Numbered from the stretch's first letter, positions 31,869 through 43,920 are shown. The stretch is 64,000 bases of DNA from Scilla litardierei (GCA_030789695.1 CM061132.1:31396418-31460417); one strand, 5' to 3'. A program made the numbers and translations. The notes: generated by a model from the sequence alone, not told the origin.

Positions 31869-33819
31869 TGTAACAACCCTCGTGTGTAAATACTAAGCAG
31901 CCATTAAGTTAGCCCTAGTCTCTTTGTATATATGCATGCCAGTTCACTAGAATGGAGAGATTTGCATTTATGCCCCCTCAATTTTGCATTTAAACCCATA
32001 AGAGTAATAATAATGATGATGATGATGATGATGATGATGAAATAGGCTTAGTGACATGGCAAACTTGTAATTAAAAACACTAAGATATATGGCTTTTACT
32101 AAAAAGATTTGTGCAATGGCAAACTTGTAAATAAAGCACAAAATTTGAGAGCACTTTGATAAGAAGTTAATGCAATTTGAGAGCAATTTGAGAGCACCTC
32201 AAGTTGGAAAGCTCTTTTTGTATACTCCAACTTTCATTTAGGGCTCCTGACCTGATTGTGCCTGCAAAATCTTGAAATAGCCAAGTTACAATAAAACGGC
32301 AAAAACTGGCAGAATCTGCACCCCTACACGAAATTGTCTGTATCGTAAAGTGTGCTTATCTGTTTTCTGCAAGTTTATACATTTTGGATAACTAGATTTC
32401 AAGGGCTACAATTTTTGCCTCTGGTGAAAAACTCAGATTCTGACTGCAATAGGGTTTATATCTGCTATTGAAGTTGAGTCTTGTTTTCTGGATTTTAACA
32501 GAATTGGTACAACTTAGTAAACATGCCCCTATAATTAGCACACTTACCCAAATTTTTTGATATTCGATATCTGAAACAATAACTAGTGCGTCTACAACTT
32601 TCGTTACAACCCTTTGTCAAATTCGCATTGGAAATGGATGATATCCTTTAATGTTTATGACCACTGGTAAATTTTCAGCAAACTGAAATGTGTAGTGATG
32701 TTTCGAGTTGTGTTTTGTTCCCACGTTTAGATTTTAATGCTCAATATAGCTAATCTAAATGCATCTGTACTTAAAGTGATTGCATGTGGAAATGTTATTT
32801 TATATTGCGATTTTTGAGTTGGACATTGCTTATGAAACATGTATTCATGCAATTGAACTCATTTTGCATACATAATACACTAGGATTAAAGGCTAGTTAA
32901 AAGAAAACCTAGGGTTGACTCATTTCACTTGAGGTGGTTGAGTGCCCTAGGAGGATTGGAGGAAACCAAGGTGACGAGTGGACGTGTGGGGATGGACAGC
33001 TGGGTTGTGGACCACTCCTGACGAGCCCTCATAGGCAGGGAGTAGGTTGGGTTGTGTTTGAGTTGGATGTATTGGTGAACGGCTTCTTTCGTAAGAGCTT
33101 GTCTCGGGAAGTCGTAGCATTCTACCCACCTTACCGGGTGAGGTCCAGTCCTCGATGTCTAACTCGTTACTTATGTTTCGAATTCATGCATGCAAACTTA
33201 ACTTATAACAGTTAAAAGTTAATAACCCTTGAATGTGATGCCTTTTCTTTTGATTGTGCATTATGATTAGAGTAGTAGAGTTGTGGAGTCCCTACTAGGC
33301 ACGCTGTGATGTATCCCCTTCCCCCCACAGGTACATGCACCAGTCTTCAGGTGACGGGACCGAGGATAGCGACCCCGGAGGGCAGCTCGTCTCAGCAGGG
33401 TCAGTAGAGTCCGTAGTTAGTGTGGGTCCCTGTGGTGTAGTCTTGGGGTGGAGGTGAGAGCAGTGTGTTGTACCCCTGTTTCCCGTGTACCCCGTAGGGT
33501 TGAGTTGTACTTTTGTGGGAGCTTAGTAGTTTTGGGCGTGTCGTGGACTTGTACAGTACTAATTGTGTAGCTATAGTACTCTGTGACGTTGGGTTGTTCT
33601 GAGTGACGTGCTTTATTTGTTGCCTGTGAGGTGTACCTTGTACTTTCTTTGTTGTGTTGGAGCTGTATTGTTCTGTTTTTTTCAGTTCGTACTTTTACTG
33701 CCTGTGTTTCCTCAACGTTTGCAGTGGCCTACTTGATGTAGGTGTACATATTAGCGCTTGGTATATTATACCGCAGCTTGTCGCGCCAACCCTCTCTATT
33801 TTGGTAGCGGGGCGTGACA
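31869..33819 (+). repeat. 3' LTR of a chromovirus (1951 bp)
   Basis: TGTAACAACCCTCG ... agcggggcgtgaca, preceded by a purine-rich tract (ctgaggagggttggg). Landmarks shared with 1-3183 are described there. Right after its CA end, minus-strand integrase sequence of another chromovirus begins, so this LTR appears to sit inside that element. Confidence 0.85.
32012..32041. repeat. (GAT)n microsatellite
   Basis: About nine consecutive atg/gat triplets within the LTR. Confidence 0.9.
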
Positions 33820-34288
33820 TACATCATCTTATCTCAATGGGGATCGGTACTTCCTCTCATACAGTGCCGCAAACGGCGCCATGCCAATGCTAGACTGGTA
33901 GCTATTGTTGTATGCAACTCCACCAAATGGAGATGGTCTTTCCACGATCCTTTGAAGTCCAGCATACATTCCTGCAGCATGTCTTCAAGTATCTATATAG
34001 TACGCTCTGACTGACCATCTGTCTGTGGATGGTAAGCTGTACTAAAGCTCAAGTGTGTTTCCAAGCTCTCCTGGATGCTCCTCCAGAAATGAGATGTGAA
34101 CTTGGTGTCTCTGTCCGAGACCATGCTGATAGGAACTCCATGCAGCTTCACAATCTCATCCATGTACTTCTTGGCCAACACTTTTGTAGAATGGCCTATT
34201 CAGAGAGGAATGAAGTGCATTGTCTTGGTCAATCGATCTACGATTACCCAGACAACGTCATTCTGCTTCCTACTCTTGGGTAGTCCAG
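33820..34288 (-). pseudogene. Chromovirus integrase core, second fragment
   Basis: On the minus strand: TGLPKSRKQNDVVWVIVDRL from 34288, then LTKTMHF, MLAKKYMDEIVKLHGVPISM, VSDRDTKFTSHFW with the second acidic residue, and [13 protein letters not shown] with the catalytic Glu. It ends near [16 protein letters not shown] at 33830, followed by a stop and the LTR junction. It is the direct continuation of the frame that stops at 53133; MDFV lies on one side of the Athila insertion and TGLPKS on the other. Confidence 0.88.
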
Positions 34289-34293
34289 TCACG

Positions 34294-36055
34294 TGATCAC
34301 TCCATATTTTACACCTTTTTTCTGCATGTTTTCATGACGTTTTGATCGCCCATATTGCGTTTTTCACCATTATTCGACAATATTGCGATGTTGTTCACTA
34401 TTTCTTGTTTTTGTCGTATTTTGGGAGATATGGAGCGATTTGGAGCGAAAACGAGATCAAAGGAGTTTCACGTACTTCGGAGTGTCACCCACGGCCTATT
34501 TGATAAGTTATCAGCGATGGAGGATGAGCGGAAGAAGAAGGAAATCGATAGGAGCGACGAGGAAGCGAAAAGGAGAAGAAGTAGGCTCAGTAGCACCTCA
34601 CTCGGCCGACCAAGAATGGTCATTCGGCCGAGTGACAGATCACCCTCGCCCGAGTAGAACGGATACGCAAAGCAAATTTCAGACGTTCACTCGGCCGAGC
34701 AAAGAATTCCATTCGGCAGAGCAGGAAAGCCCACTCGACCGAGTCAGTCAGGGAATTCAGACAGAAAAGAGCCGAAGGTACTGGAAAATCTGAGAAAGCT
34801 CACTCGGCCGAATGTTATAGCTACTCGGCCGAATGAAGAAGACTGCTCGGCCGACTCACCCCGAGAGACGGACCCCTGAAAACCCCGAAGTTACTGTTTT
34901 TGTATAGGGTTTGTCCCTCGGGCGAGTGATAAGGGTCACTCGGCCGAGTGACCCTATCCGACTGCTGCTAGGATTGCGAATTCTGGGCTGCGCAGGGGCA
35001 GTTTTGTCACGATTTTTTGGACGTTTTTGGCTTGTATTTAAGCCCTGTTTTACCCTAGTTTTAGGAGAGACTTGAATTATTTTTTAGAGAGTTCCTTTAG
35101 GTTTTTTACGGCTATTCTTTGGAGAAATCTCAGCTGGAGATCGTTAGCTACATCATTGGTTTAATCTCTCTTATTAAAAACTCAATTTTTATGAATTGTT
35201 TCTCTTTTGCAATGAACTGTGCCATGATTTATATTGTTATATCTGAGGTTTTCATGATGATTAGTGAGTAGTTCCGTCGTTCTAGGGCCTAGGGATGAAC
35301 CCTATGGACCCGATTTCTTGAATTGTGATGAATTTGTGGATTTGTTGCTAGAATTGATAATGGTTAGGTTGTGATTGATATATTACGAGTAGCTAAGAAT
35401 TCATATCGATTGGGATTTGCAAGAGATTGGATCCCAATTGATAGGAATGCCTAGATATTCGATTTAGGTTGATAATTGGAATTCTCTAGATTTGGTTTGC
35501 AAGAGATTGGACCAAAGCTAGGATTTTTAATTATGAGTCTATATTAATATTCGTTTGCAAGAGATTGGACGAATACGAATTATCATAACCTAGATCGTAG
35601 CTCGAGTTTGCATGAGAGTGGGCTCGAGATGCCATTGGACAATGATGTCGTTCTTCACGCTAGCGGCTTAGGCTAGGGGTTGAACGAGAGTGGGCCCTTA
35701 CCTAGGTTTGCTATAGACCGGTAATAGCGCGAGAGCGTGAGCTTGGTTCTATATTTAGTTGCGACTAGTTCACTAATATTCAAGTCTAGTAACAATGAAA
35801 TTTATGATTCACAAGGATGAGAAACGGTCCGTAGTGGGGATTTCCTAGCTCTAGACGCTTTATTATATTGATATTTCTTGCTATTGAACGATTGTGACGA
35901 TACACCAAAATTATTATTATTCTCTTGATAGCTAGGTAATTAAAGTGAGATGCTGTCATTTGTTCCTCCCTGAGTTCGATACCCGCTCGTCACTACACCG
36001 TGCGCTTGCGATAAGACTACAAGTCGTTTTTCGGGTGTATATCCGGACGCGATCA
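34294..36055 (+). repeat. 5' LTR of the Athila-type element
   Basis: TGATCACTCCATATTTTACACC ... tatccggacgcgatca. It includes the 'actcggccgagtg' array (about 34595-34965), a TATA-like 'tgtatttaagccc' near 35032, and repeated 'tttgcaagagattgga' phrases (35417-35575). The 3' LTR differs by some substitutions and a short deletion near 51615. Confidence 0.92.
34595..34965. repeat. Array of 'actcggccgagtg' palindromes in the Athila 5' LTR
   Basis: About ten copies of cactcggccgagtg or variants (cattcggccgag, ctcggccgaatg), several of them perfect palindromes. Copy two of the array lies at about 51665-52025 in the 3' LTR. Confidence 0.85.
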
Positions 36056-36080
36056 AGTTTTTGGCGACGTTGCCCGGGAG
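36056..36080 (+). promoter_or_regulatory. Primer-binding site (tRNA-Asp type)
   Basis: agtttttggcgacgttgcccgg directly after the LTR end. It resembles the complement of the tRNA-Asp 3' end used by Athila elements, with mismatches. Confidence 0.65.
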
Positions 36081-36214
36081 AACTTTTGACAGTGTTCGAC
36101 CTTTCTTACCCGGTTATTTCTCACTTTCTTTCTTTCTTATTTCTTTTTTGACTTTGTATGATGCCCAATTTACGTGCTCTCCCCGTATTTTCCACAGAAT
36201 CTTAAGCAGGTAAC

Positions 36215-36745
36215 ATGGGAGACGCGATGATGAGAATTGAGTCTAGCCCGGGAGACTATGATTCCTTCACAGCTCTTCTGAAGGAGCTTGTTGATGAGGT
36301 CCAAACCACAGTTGTTTTTGCAATTAATATCGAGGACCCCATTGAGCAACTATTTGCTAGCTTTGTGATGGATCAAGTCTCCCCGGAAGGGACTATCGAG
36401 GGCAACATTACAGTCGATGCGAGAAACGGCAGGTTATGCTTTGAAGACATTAGAGCATGCATCGAAGAGCACCACACTCCTGAGGAGTTTGCTTGGCATG
36501 CCAATACTCAGGGAAGTACACTCTATGACCCTCCTTCCTACATTTATGAACCCACTGACATATCTTTTGATCTCATGTGTAGACCGGAGCAAAGTGGTAG
36601 CCCCCTCAATGTCAACATGGAGATGTGCAGTGTCCAATCCGATGCACCGTCCTCACCAAGAAGCGAATCTGAACCCGCATACGAGAGTCCACTCCCAGAG
36701 CAGGAACTAAACTCAGATGACACAGAAGAAGTCAAGCTTTCATAA
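36215..36745 (+). CDS. Short Gag-module ORF of the Athila-type element
   Basis: 176 residues starting MGDAMMRIES. Residues 19-80 match the repeated 60-residue module of the gag-only element (LLKELVDEV, then DPIEQLFASFVMDQ, then GTIEGNITVD). The rest is acidic and Ser/Pro-rich with no recognised domain. The start lies 160 bases after the LTR, so the capsid part normally encoded here is missing. After the stop at 36743 the same frame continues into the N-terminal extension of the reverse transcriptase (VELKQLPPNLRYAFLVNKLT), without any aspartic protease motif between. It may be a remnant of Gag fused to Pol. Confidence 0.6.
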   Translation: MGDAMMRIESSPGDYDSFTALLKELVDEVQTTVVFAINIEDPIEQLFASFVMDQVSPEGTIEGNITVDARNGRLCFEDIRACIEEHHTPEEFAWHANTQGSTLYDPPSYIYEPTDISFDLMCRPEQSGSPLNVNMEMCSVQSDAPSSPRSESEPAYESPLPEQELNSDDTEEVKLS

Positions 36746-38280
36746 GAGAATGAAGTAGGGGGTACAGCGCCCCCTGAGGTAGAACTGAAACAATTACCCC
36801 CGAATCTAAGGTACGCTTTCTTGGTCAATAAATTGACTTATCCGGTAATTGTTAATGCCGCCCTCAACCATGACCAGCTTGAAAGACTCTTAGATGTCCT
36901 TAGGAGTCACACAAGGATGTCATAGGCTACACAATCTCTGATCTAAAAGGAATAAGTCCTAGGCTTTGCACGCACAGAATCCACTTAGAAAACACTGAAG
37001 CCACCTCCATAGAGCCTCAAAGGCGGTTAAATCCTAACATGAAGGAGGTGGTTAAGAATGAAATTCTTAAATTTCTTGAAGCCGACATTATCTATCCTAT
37101 CTCTGATAGTAGATGGGTTAGCCTCGTTCATGTTGTCCCTAAAAGGGGGGATGACCGTTATAAAAACGATAAGGGAGAACCCATTTCTACGCGTACTGTC
37201 ACGGGATGGCGGATGTGTATTGAGTATAGGAAGTTAAATAAAGCCACCCGGAAAGACCATTACCCCTTGCCCTTCATTGATCAAATGCTAGAGCACCTCG
37301 CTAAACATAAATTCTTTTGCTATTTGGACGGGTATTCGGGATTCTTTCAAATCCCTTTGCATGAAGATGACCAAGAAAAGACTACTTTCACATGTCCTTA
37401 TGGCACATACGCCTACTGTAGAATGCCCTTTGGTCTTTGCAATGCTCCCGTCACCTTTCAAAGGTGCATGACGTCCATCTTTTCTGATTATATTGAAAAC
37501 ATTATGGAAGTCTTTATGGATGATTTTTCTGTCTATGGAAGTGAGTTTGATTCTTGTTTGGCTAATCTTACTAAAGTTCTTAAAAGATGCCAACAAAATA
37601 ACCTTACTCTTAATTGGGAGAAATGTCATTTTATGGTCGCCGAGGGGAAAGTTCTTGGGCACCTTGTTTCATCTAGAGGGATTGAGGTTGATAAGGCGAA
37701 AATTGAGAAAATTGAAAAACTCCCTCCTCCTATTAATGTTAAGGGCATTAGGGGCTTCCTTGGGCATGCGGGATTTTACCGCCGCTTTATCAAGGATTTT
37801 GCCTTAATTGCCCAACCTCTTACTGCCTTACTTGCTAAAGATGCTCCATTTGTCTTTTCAGGAGAGTGCTTGCAAGCATTTAATACATTTAAGGAAGCTC
37901 TCATCTCCGCACCCATTATACAACCACCGGATTGGAGTCTCCCGTTTGAGCTCATGTGTGATGCAAGTGACCAAGCCATTGGAGCGGTGCTAGTACAAAG
38001 GAAAGACAAAAAGCTCCATGCAATATTCTATGCAAGCAAGACATTGGACGAGGCACAGAAAAATTACACTACTACCGAGAAGGAGCTCTTGGCGGTTGTC
38101 TATTCCATCGAGAAGTTTCGCTCCTACCTCCTTAGATCTAAAGTGATCGTGCACACCGACCATGTGGCATTAAAGTATCTACTAAACAAAAAGGAGGCCA
38201 AGCCACGACTAATAAGATGGATACTTTTGTTGCAAGAATTTGACTTGAAGATTAGAGACAAGAAGACGCGGACAACGTAG
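36746..38280 (+). pseudogene. Athila reverse transcriptase and RNase H
   Basis: LPPNLRYAFL at 36791 and a frame change near 36905 lead into [20 protein letters not shown]. The long frame 37039-38280 carries the reverse transcriptase: [17 protein letters not shown] upstream, [26 protein letters not shown]-like [32 protein letters not shown] and the catalytic box [10 protein letters not shown]. RNase H follows with [40 protein letters not shown] and [17 protein letters not shown]. The frame shifts near 38265 (RDKKTRTT, stop). The catalytic Asp residues are intact, the best preserved enzyme in the window. Confidence 0.92.
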
Positions 38281-40054
38281 TGGTAGGACTATTTTGTCGG
38301 CGAGAGGTTATTCGCCATTAGACCCGGAGAAGTGCCTTGGTATGCGGATTACGTGAACTATTTGGCATGCGGGATAAAACCATGCGGGATGGCCACACAA
38401 CAAAAAAGGAGGTTCATGCACGAAGTCCGCAACTATTTTTGGGAAGATCCGTACATCTTCAAGATATGCAAGGATGGTATTATTCGGAGGTGTGTTTCAA
38501 AGGAAGCGGCCAAATCTATCATTTCACATTGCCATGGCATGCCTTGCAGGGGACATCACGCCACCTACAAGACCATCGCAGAGATATTGCAATGCGGGTT
38601 CTTTTGGCCGACCATGTTTAACGATACGCATGACTTCGTCAAGCAATGCGATAGATGCCAACGGACGGGAAATATATCAAAACGGAATGAGATGCCGATG
38701 AAGCCCATTTTGGAAATTGAGCTATTTGATTGTTGGGGAGTAGACTTCATGGGGCCTTTTTCCGTCAAGTAAGGGAAACAAGTATATCCTATTAGCGGTG
38801 GACTACGTCTCAAAGTGGGTAGAGGCCATCGCTACCCCAACTAATGATGCAAGAGTGGTGTCCAAATTCTTCAAGCAAAACATCTTCCCGTGCTTTGGAG
38901 TGCCACGTACTTTGATAAGCGATGGAGGGAGATATTTTATAAAAAATAAGTTTGAAGCCATGTTGAAAAAGTACTGGGTGAATCATATAATTGGTATGGC
39001 GTACCACCCTCAGACGAGTGGACAAGTAGAGGTGTCTAACTGGGAGATTAAACAAATTCTAGAAAAGACCGTCGATAGATCTAGAAAGGATTGGTCCATG
39101 AAATTGAACGATGCATTATGGGCATATCGCACGGCCTTTCGCACTCCCATTGGAACCACCCCGTACCGGCTTGTTTATGGGAAAGCTTGTCATTTTCCGG
39201 TGGAGTTGGAACACCGCGCATATTGGGCCATCAAGACATTTAATTATAACTACAAGAGTGCGGCGGTGAGGCGGCTCCTAGACATCAACGAGCTTGACGA
39301 GATTAGGCGGGCCGCTTACGAGAGCTCAAGAATATACAATGAAAGGACTAGAATTCTCCACGACGCACGCATTACCGTTACGGACTTCAAGGTCGGAGAC
39401 AAGGTCCTCCTATACAATTCTAGACTCCGACTTTTTCCCGGAAAGCTAAGATCACGATGGTCGGGACCATTGACCATTAAGCACATACAACCGAGGGGAG
39501 CTTTTGAGTTGGAAGGAAAAGACGGTGCCACCTTCAAGGTAAATGGACAATGGCTCAAGCATTATTTCGAAGGGGCCCCTACCGGAGAAGTGAATCACAT
39601 ATATCTACTCAAGGGGCAGTCCCATGATCTTTCACACCTCCTTGATGAGGTAATCGATGAAGCTATTCCACACTCTATTGGCGCCTTACACGATGATGGC
39701 TTTGAAGAAGGCCAATCTTTTAGCAATGGAGAAAAGTTGGAAGATCCTCCGGACGGCTCTATGGGTGATGACAAAGAAGACGACGCTGATGTCGCGAGAA
39801 TAAAGAAGCTATGCAAGCTATCCACGACTAACAATTTGAAGAAAGCTCCGCCGGATAAGAGATCGGCATCACCGGTGAAGAAAAAGATTGGTACAAGCTC
39901 AAGCTTGGGGGACTTATCCCCCAACACTACCCATGATGAGGGGAAGCCGAGGAACACCCACGAGCATCAACAATTGAATCCAAGTGGCCTTCCTGGCAAA
40001 TTCGACGGGCGCATCTCGTATGCGCAAATATCACGCACTAAACGAAAATCATAA
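38281..40054 (+). pseudogene. Athila integrase
   Basis: The zinc-binding part is in the frame 38332-38772: CHGMPCRGHHATYKT, then [23 protein letters not shown] holds the first acidic residue. A single-base shift in the run ctttttccg near 38758 moves the rest to the frame 38798-40054: [29 protein letters not shown] with the second Asp, and [20 protein letters not shown] with the Glu. C-terminal landmarks are [20 protein letters not shown] and [19 protein letters not shown] long polar tail of about 150 residues continues to a stop at 40052. This is one frameshift away from an intact integrase. Confidence 0.9.
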
Positions 40055-40339
40055 GGGGGTCGAGCTCAAGACCTTAAACGAGCACTTGTCGGGAGGTAAC
40101 TCAATGATTTTATATTGATTTTAGTTGAATTCTATTTTTGTTTTAGGTTTTTCTTAGTGTTTAGAGTCTAGAGTCAATAAAAATCGTGACAACGGGCTCT
40201 ATTTTTCATGACAGGAGATGGAGAACGAGAAATCATTCATATGGAGGATGATCATGGCAAGGGAGAGCACTCTAGGAATGCGCTCAGGACTTAGGAAGCG
40301 GAAGAAACTGACGGGGACGAGAAAAACAGAGAATGGAGC

Positions 40340-40950
40340 AAAAACAGAGAGCGGAGGCTGAAATCAGCTAGCCACTCGGCCGAATGAACTTTTCATTCGA
40401 TCGAGTGAAGACTCCACTCGGCGAGTAGAGTACCGATCAAGGAAGATCCTACAGACCAACTCTCTGTTATTTTCTGTCATTTACAGTACTATTGCCACTC
40501 GGCTGAATGACTATGTTACTCGGCCAAGTGAATCTGACACCGTACATGCTTCAAAAATCGCTGAGTGGCCTTGCTACTCGGCCAAGTGGAACTTGTCCAT
40601 TCGGCCGAATGAGAAAAGCTACTCGGCCGAGTCGTAACTTTGGGGAGATTTTGAAATTTATTTTGCGATGAGCCATTCGGTAGAGTGAACGCGTCACTCG
40701 GCCGAGTCGCAACATCCTTATATACGCGCGAATTTCGAAAACCCAAATTCCACAATTCTTTTCGCCCAGCGCCCGAGCTTTTTCGAGTTCCCTATCCCGA
40801 ATCTCGCCCCACATCGCCTGAGCCACCCCTATCTGGATGCCGTGCACCCCGTCGCCGACCACCAACCGCCGACCTCATCCCCGTCGCCGGTCACCGCCGG
40901 CGCCGCCGCCCTACGCCGTTTCGCCTCCATTACGCCTAAAAATCCTCATT
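40340..40950 (+). promoter_or_regulatory. LTR-like promoter region between integrase and env-like ORF
   Basis: 40370-40710 contains many 'cactcggccga' palindromes like those in the LTR, although it is not an LTR copy. A TATA-like 'ccttatatacgcgcg' lies at 40714-40728 and is followed by a C-rich, 5'-leader-like stretch (40740-40950). No ORF of its own is convincing. This could drive the env-like ORF; inference only. Confidence 0.4.
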
Positions 40951-41010
40951 TCTCGCCCATTTCTCCAATCCGTATGCCCATTGTTCCCCAATTCAAATTA
41001 ATTCATATAT
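40949..41010 (+). repeat. Left copy of a 62-bp direct repeat
   Basis: From 'tttctcgcccatttctcc' to 'aattaattcatatat'. The same 62 bases occur at 47198-47259, bracketing the LINE and Helitron-like insertions. Confidence 0.9.
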
Positions 41011-41948
41011 TTTTTTTTTGAAAGGCGAAAAAAATCTATATTGATTAGTGTACAAAATTACAACTAGGTGCCCAGACATGGAAGAGGGGGGAGCGGACAC
41101 AAGCGTCGTCACCCCCTACTTACATGAAGTAGGAACCACAAAGAAGAAAAAGCACAAGACAATGTCACTAGTAATACAATTCCGAGTGACTCAAAAGCTA
41201 AAGCAAATGCAAAAACAAAGACTCTAGTTAACCATTATCCCAAATCTCCCAATTGTCCATAGCTTTTGCCGCTTCCTCATCCTCAGGGTCATCATGATTC
41301 CTCATAGCAATCCGCACATCAGAAGCTATATCTTCAAAGACCAAAGTCTTGTTCCTCTTGGAGTTGTTGAAGATGCGCCTGTTACGTTCACGCCAAATAT
41401 GCCAAACCCCTGCCGATAGTGCTGTCTTAGCAAGCTTACCAAGAGCTCCCGTGTGTGCAAATTCCGATAGGAAAAATTTCCCCACAGAATCCAAAGTTTG
41501 ATCAGTAGGGCCGGCCTTGCCAAGTTTTAACAAAGTCCTACACAGGATGTATTTTGTGAATGGACATCCGAAAAACAGATGCTGCAAAGTCTCCTCACCA
41601 TCATCGCACAAAACGCATGTTGAGGCCGTAGGGTATCCCCAATGGATAAGGGAATCTCTAGTCATGAGCTTTCCTTTGAAAGCTCGAAGTAGATTAAGTG
41701 ACCATTTAGGAACGCATCCAGAGTACCAGACTAGTTTGAAAAAGGGAAATAAGCTTCCCTTGACTCTCGCTCCTTCCCAGGCACTTTTGAAATGGAAGAC
41801 CGGTCCTGGCATCCACTCCCATTGATCAGGGCCGGTAGAAAGTTTGAGATTCTGGAGCATAGTTTTGATGTCCTGGGGTAGGGAATCATCAAGCCAACTA
41901 AAGCCATTCCAATAATCACAGACCTTAAGACTGCTATCCCCAGCTGGG
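41011..41948 (-). mobile_element. 5'-truncated LINE (L1-type) insertion
   Basis: Flanked by a 15-bp target duplication (40996-41010 and 41949-41963). It starts with a poly(T) run on plus, that is a poly(A) tail on minus, at 41011-41019. The minus strand encodes the C-terminal part of a LINE reverse transcriptase protein. The truncated 5' end abuts cagctggg at 41948. These are the hallmarks of target-primed reverse transcription. Confidence 0.9.
41228..41860 (-). CDS. LINE reverse transcriptase zinc-binding C-terminal domain, fragment
   Basis: 210 residues matching the plant LINE zf-RVT domain: FHFKSAWEGARVKGSLFPFF, VWYSGCVPKWSLNLLRAFKG, KLMTRDSLIHWG, then the Cys/His cluster TCVLCDDGEETLQHLFFGCP, and AGVWHIWRERNRRIFNNS. 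The frame is open to a stop at 41228, so this piece is undamaged although most of the ORF (endonuclease and polymerase) is absent by 5' truncation. Confidence 0.88.
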   Translation of the reverse strand: MLQNLKLSTGPDQWEWMPGPVFHFKSAWEGARVKGSLFPFFKLVWYSGCVPKWSLNLLRAFKGKLMTRDSLIHWGYPTASTCVLCDDGEETLQHLFFGCPFTKYILCRTLLKLGKAGPTDQTLDSVGKFFLSEFAHTGALGKLAKTALSAGVWHIWRERNRRIFNNSKRNKTLVFEDIASDVRIAMRNHDDPEDEEAAKAMDNWEIWDNG

Positions 41949-42111
41949 AATTAATTCATATATATATATATATATCTATTATACATTTGACATCGATTTT
42001 TGAATCCTAGGGCTGACTAGGACAAGCTGACTAGGACAAACTGGTTGATAAAAGACGGCCAGGATTTAATCTTGATTAATCAACGGTTTAGATGAAACTT
42101 TGAACTGAAGG

Positions 42112-43920
42112 GTTTATATTTTAAACATACTTTTGATATTCGTGGGGTCCAAATTGATAGCAACAGACTTCTTTTTGGAGAAAGCAGCAACCTCAAGATT
42201 TAAATCGTTTTCGGGGAGAGCAACAGGTTTTTTGGGGAAGAGGAGGCGTTTTTGGGGAGATTCTCGCCTGAGGCCTTTCATTTCCCAAAGCAGCTCTTTC
42301 ATTTCCAACGGAACTCTTTCATTTCCCACAGCAGCAAAAGGAATCATCCCCCCAACGGAACTCTTTCATCTCGCAAAAATCATCGCCAAAATCCCCAACG
42401 CAGCAAGAGGTACGTAGCAAGATCATCGCAAAACATCATTCTTCTCGCAATTAAATCGCCTATTTCTGAGGGTTTTTACTGTGTTCTTCTCACAGGAATC
42501 CACTGGTAGCAAGATCAATTCTTGGTTGCCGGAATGAGGAGTTGATTTCTTGGTTGCCGGAATCAAATCCAGGTGCCGAAGATCAATTTTTTTATATTCT
42601 TCTTACTGGAATTTTGAGGGTGTTTACAATTCTTCTCGCAGGAATCTTCTCACTGGGGCTTGGAATTGAGGAGCCTGTGAATGATTGATGTCTTGGCTGC
42701 ACTCAAGGAGATGTCTTGCTGTGGCTGCGCCGCTTGAGTAAGCCAAGTTGACGGCCCCGAGGCTGCCCAGTTGCGCTCAAGGAGATGTCTAAGATGAATC
42801 CTGAAAGACTTGCACAGTTATGCACTACCACTTTATTGATACTTTAATTCTAAGACTCAGGGAATTAGTGCCTTTAAGCCTGTATTTTAGTTATGAATAT
42901 GGATGAGCCTTTAAGCCTGTATTTATAAATTTTTTTTGCACTATACGTGTTTGTTGGAATGCCCACAACAACTTCAAAAGAAAGGAAAGCTAAAATACAT
43001 GCAGAAGAAGGCATTCCGTATGAATACCCGTAGTTTGGTAGTTTCAATTATTCGGTCTGAAATTAAGGGTATCATGTTAACATTGTGACATATAAACCAT
43101 ATATATGATTCGCAGGTGGAGTGCATATAAAGAAAGTAAAAGCCCATCTGTATGTTTTATATTGTTCACTTTTTTAACTTTGGAGTAGAGAATAAGGGGA
43201 AGAAGAAGGGGTTGCTAGCAAAGAAGGAGGAGGAGATTTTTGTGATCTACATGTGGTCTTAAATTTTCTACATTTTAAGATAATTTAAACAAAACTTTTT
43301 TCAAGATTACTGGTCAGTTGCTTCATTTTGAATATGGATGAGCCTTTAAGCCTGTATTTATAAATTTAATTGAAATATTACTTCTAAATCTTAGCCTGCA
43401 GCCTTATTTTAAATGAAATATTAATTGTCTACTAACGATAAAATTCTTAAATAACATTGTTGAGCTTGCATTTCAAAATTGATGTTAGTTCCACAGAGGT
43501 GGAAATTGGGTTTCAGAAGTTAATCTATAGTCATGTAGGCATATGTGGTCTATGTATATAAGTATGAACATATCTCTTTCATCCTCATTTAGCTGAGAAT
43601 TAGTAATGTTTGAGACATCTATTAACTTTGTTGTTAGTGGAAGCAATGGCATGCATAATATTTTACTATGATTGGGAAACACAACTTTTTATTTTTACGA
43701 CTGCCATCAGATGAACTTTCCTTTGTCCAAAAAAATTGAACTTTCCTGTGTTTACTAATTGTTGAGATTTGATCAGCATAATTAATAACATGTGTTCTCT
43801 GTTTAATAAGTAGGGTCATGCTTAAGCACAAAATCCCAGTGATTCACTCGCTCACTCTTATGGCAAAACTTGAAAGCTTAATTTTACTTTTGTTGATGTT
43901 TTGATGATAAATTCATTGCA
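42112..43920. other. No gene recognised
   Basis: AT-rich sequence within the Helitron-like region. 42120-42500 looks like a 5' leader (repeated 'ctctttcatttcc', 'ggaagagg'), perhaps captured with the NAP1 fragment. 'gaatatggatgagcctttaagcctgtatttataaat' occurs twice (about 42895 and 43330). Confidence 0.4.
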
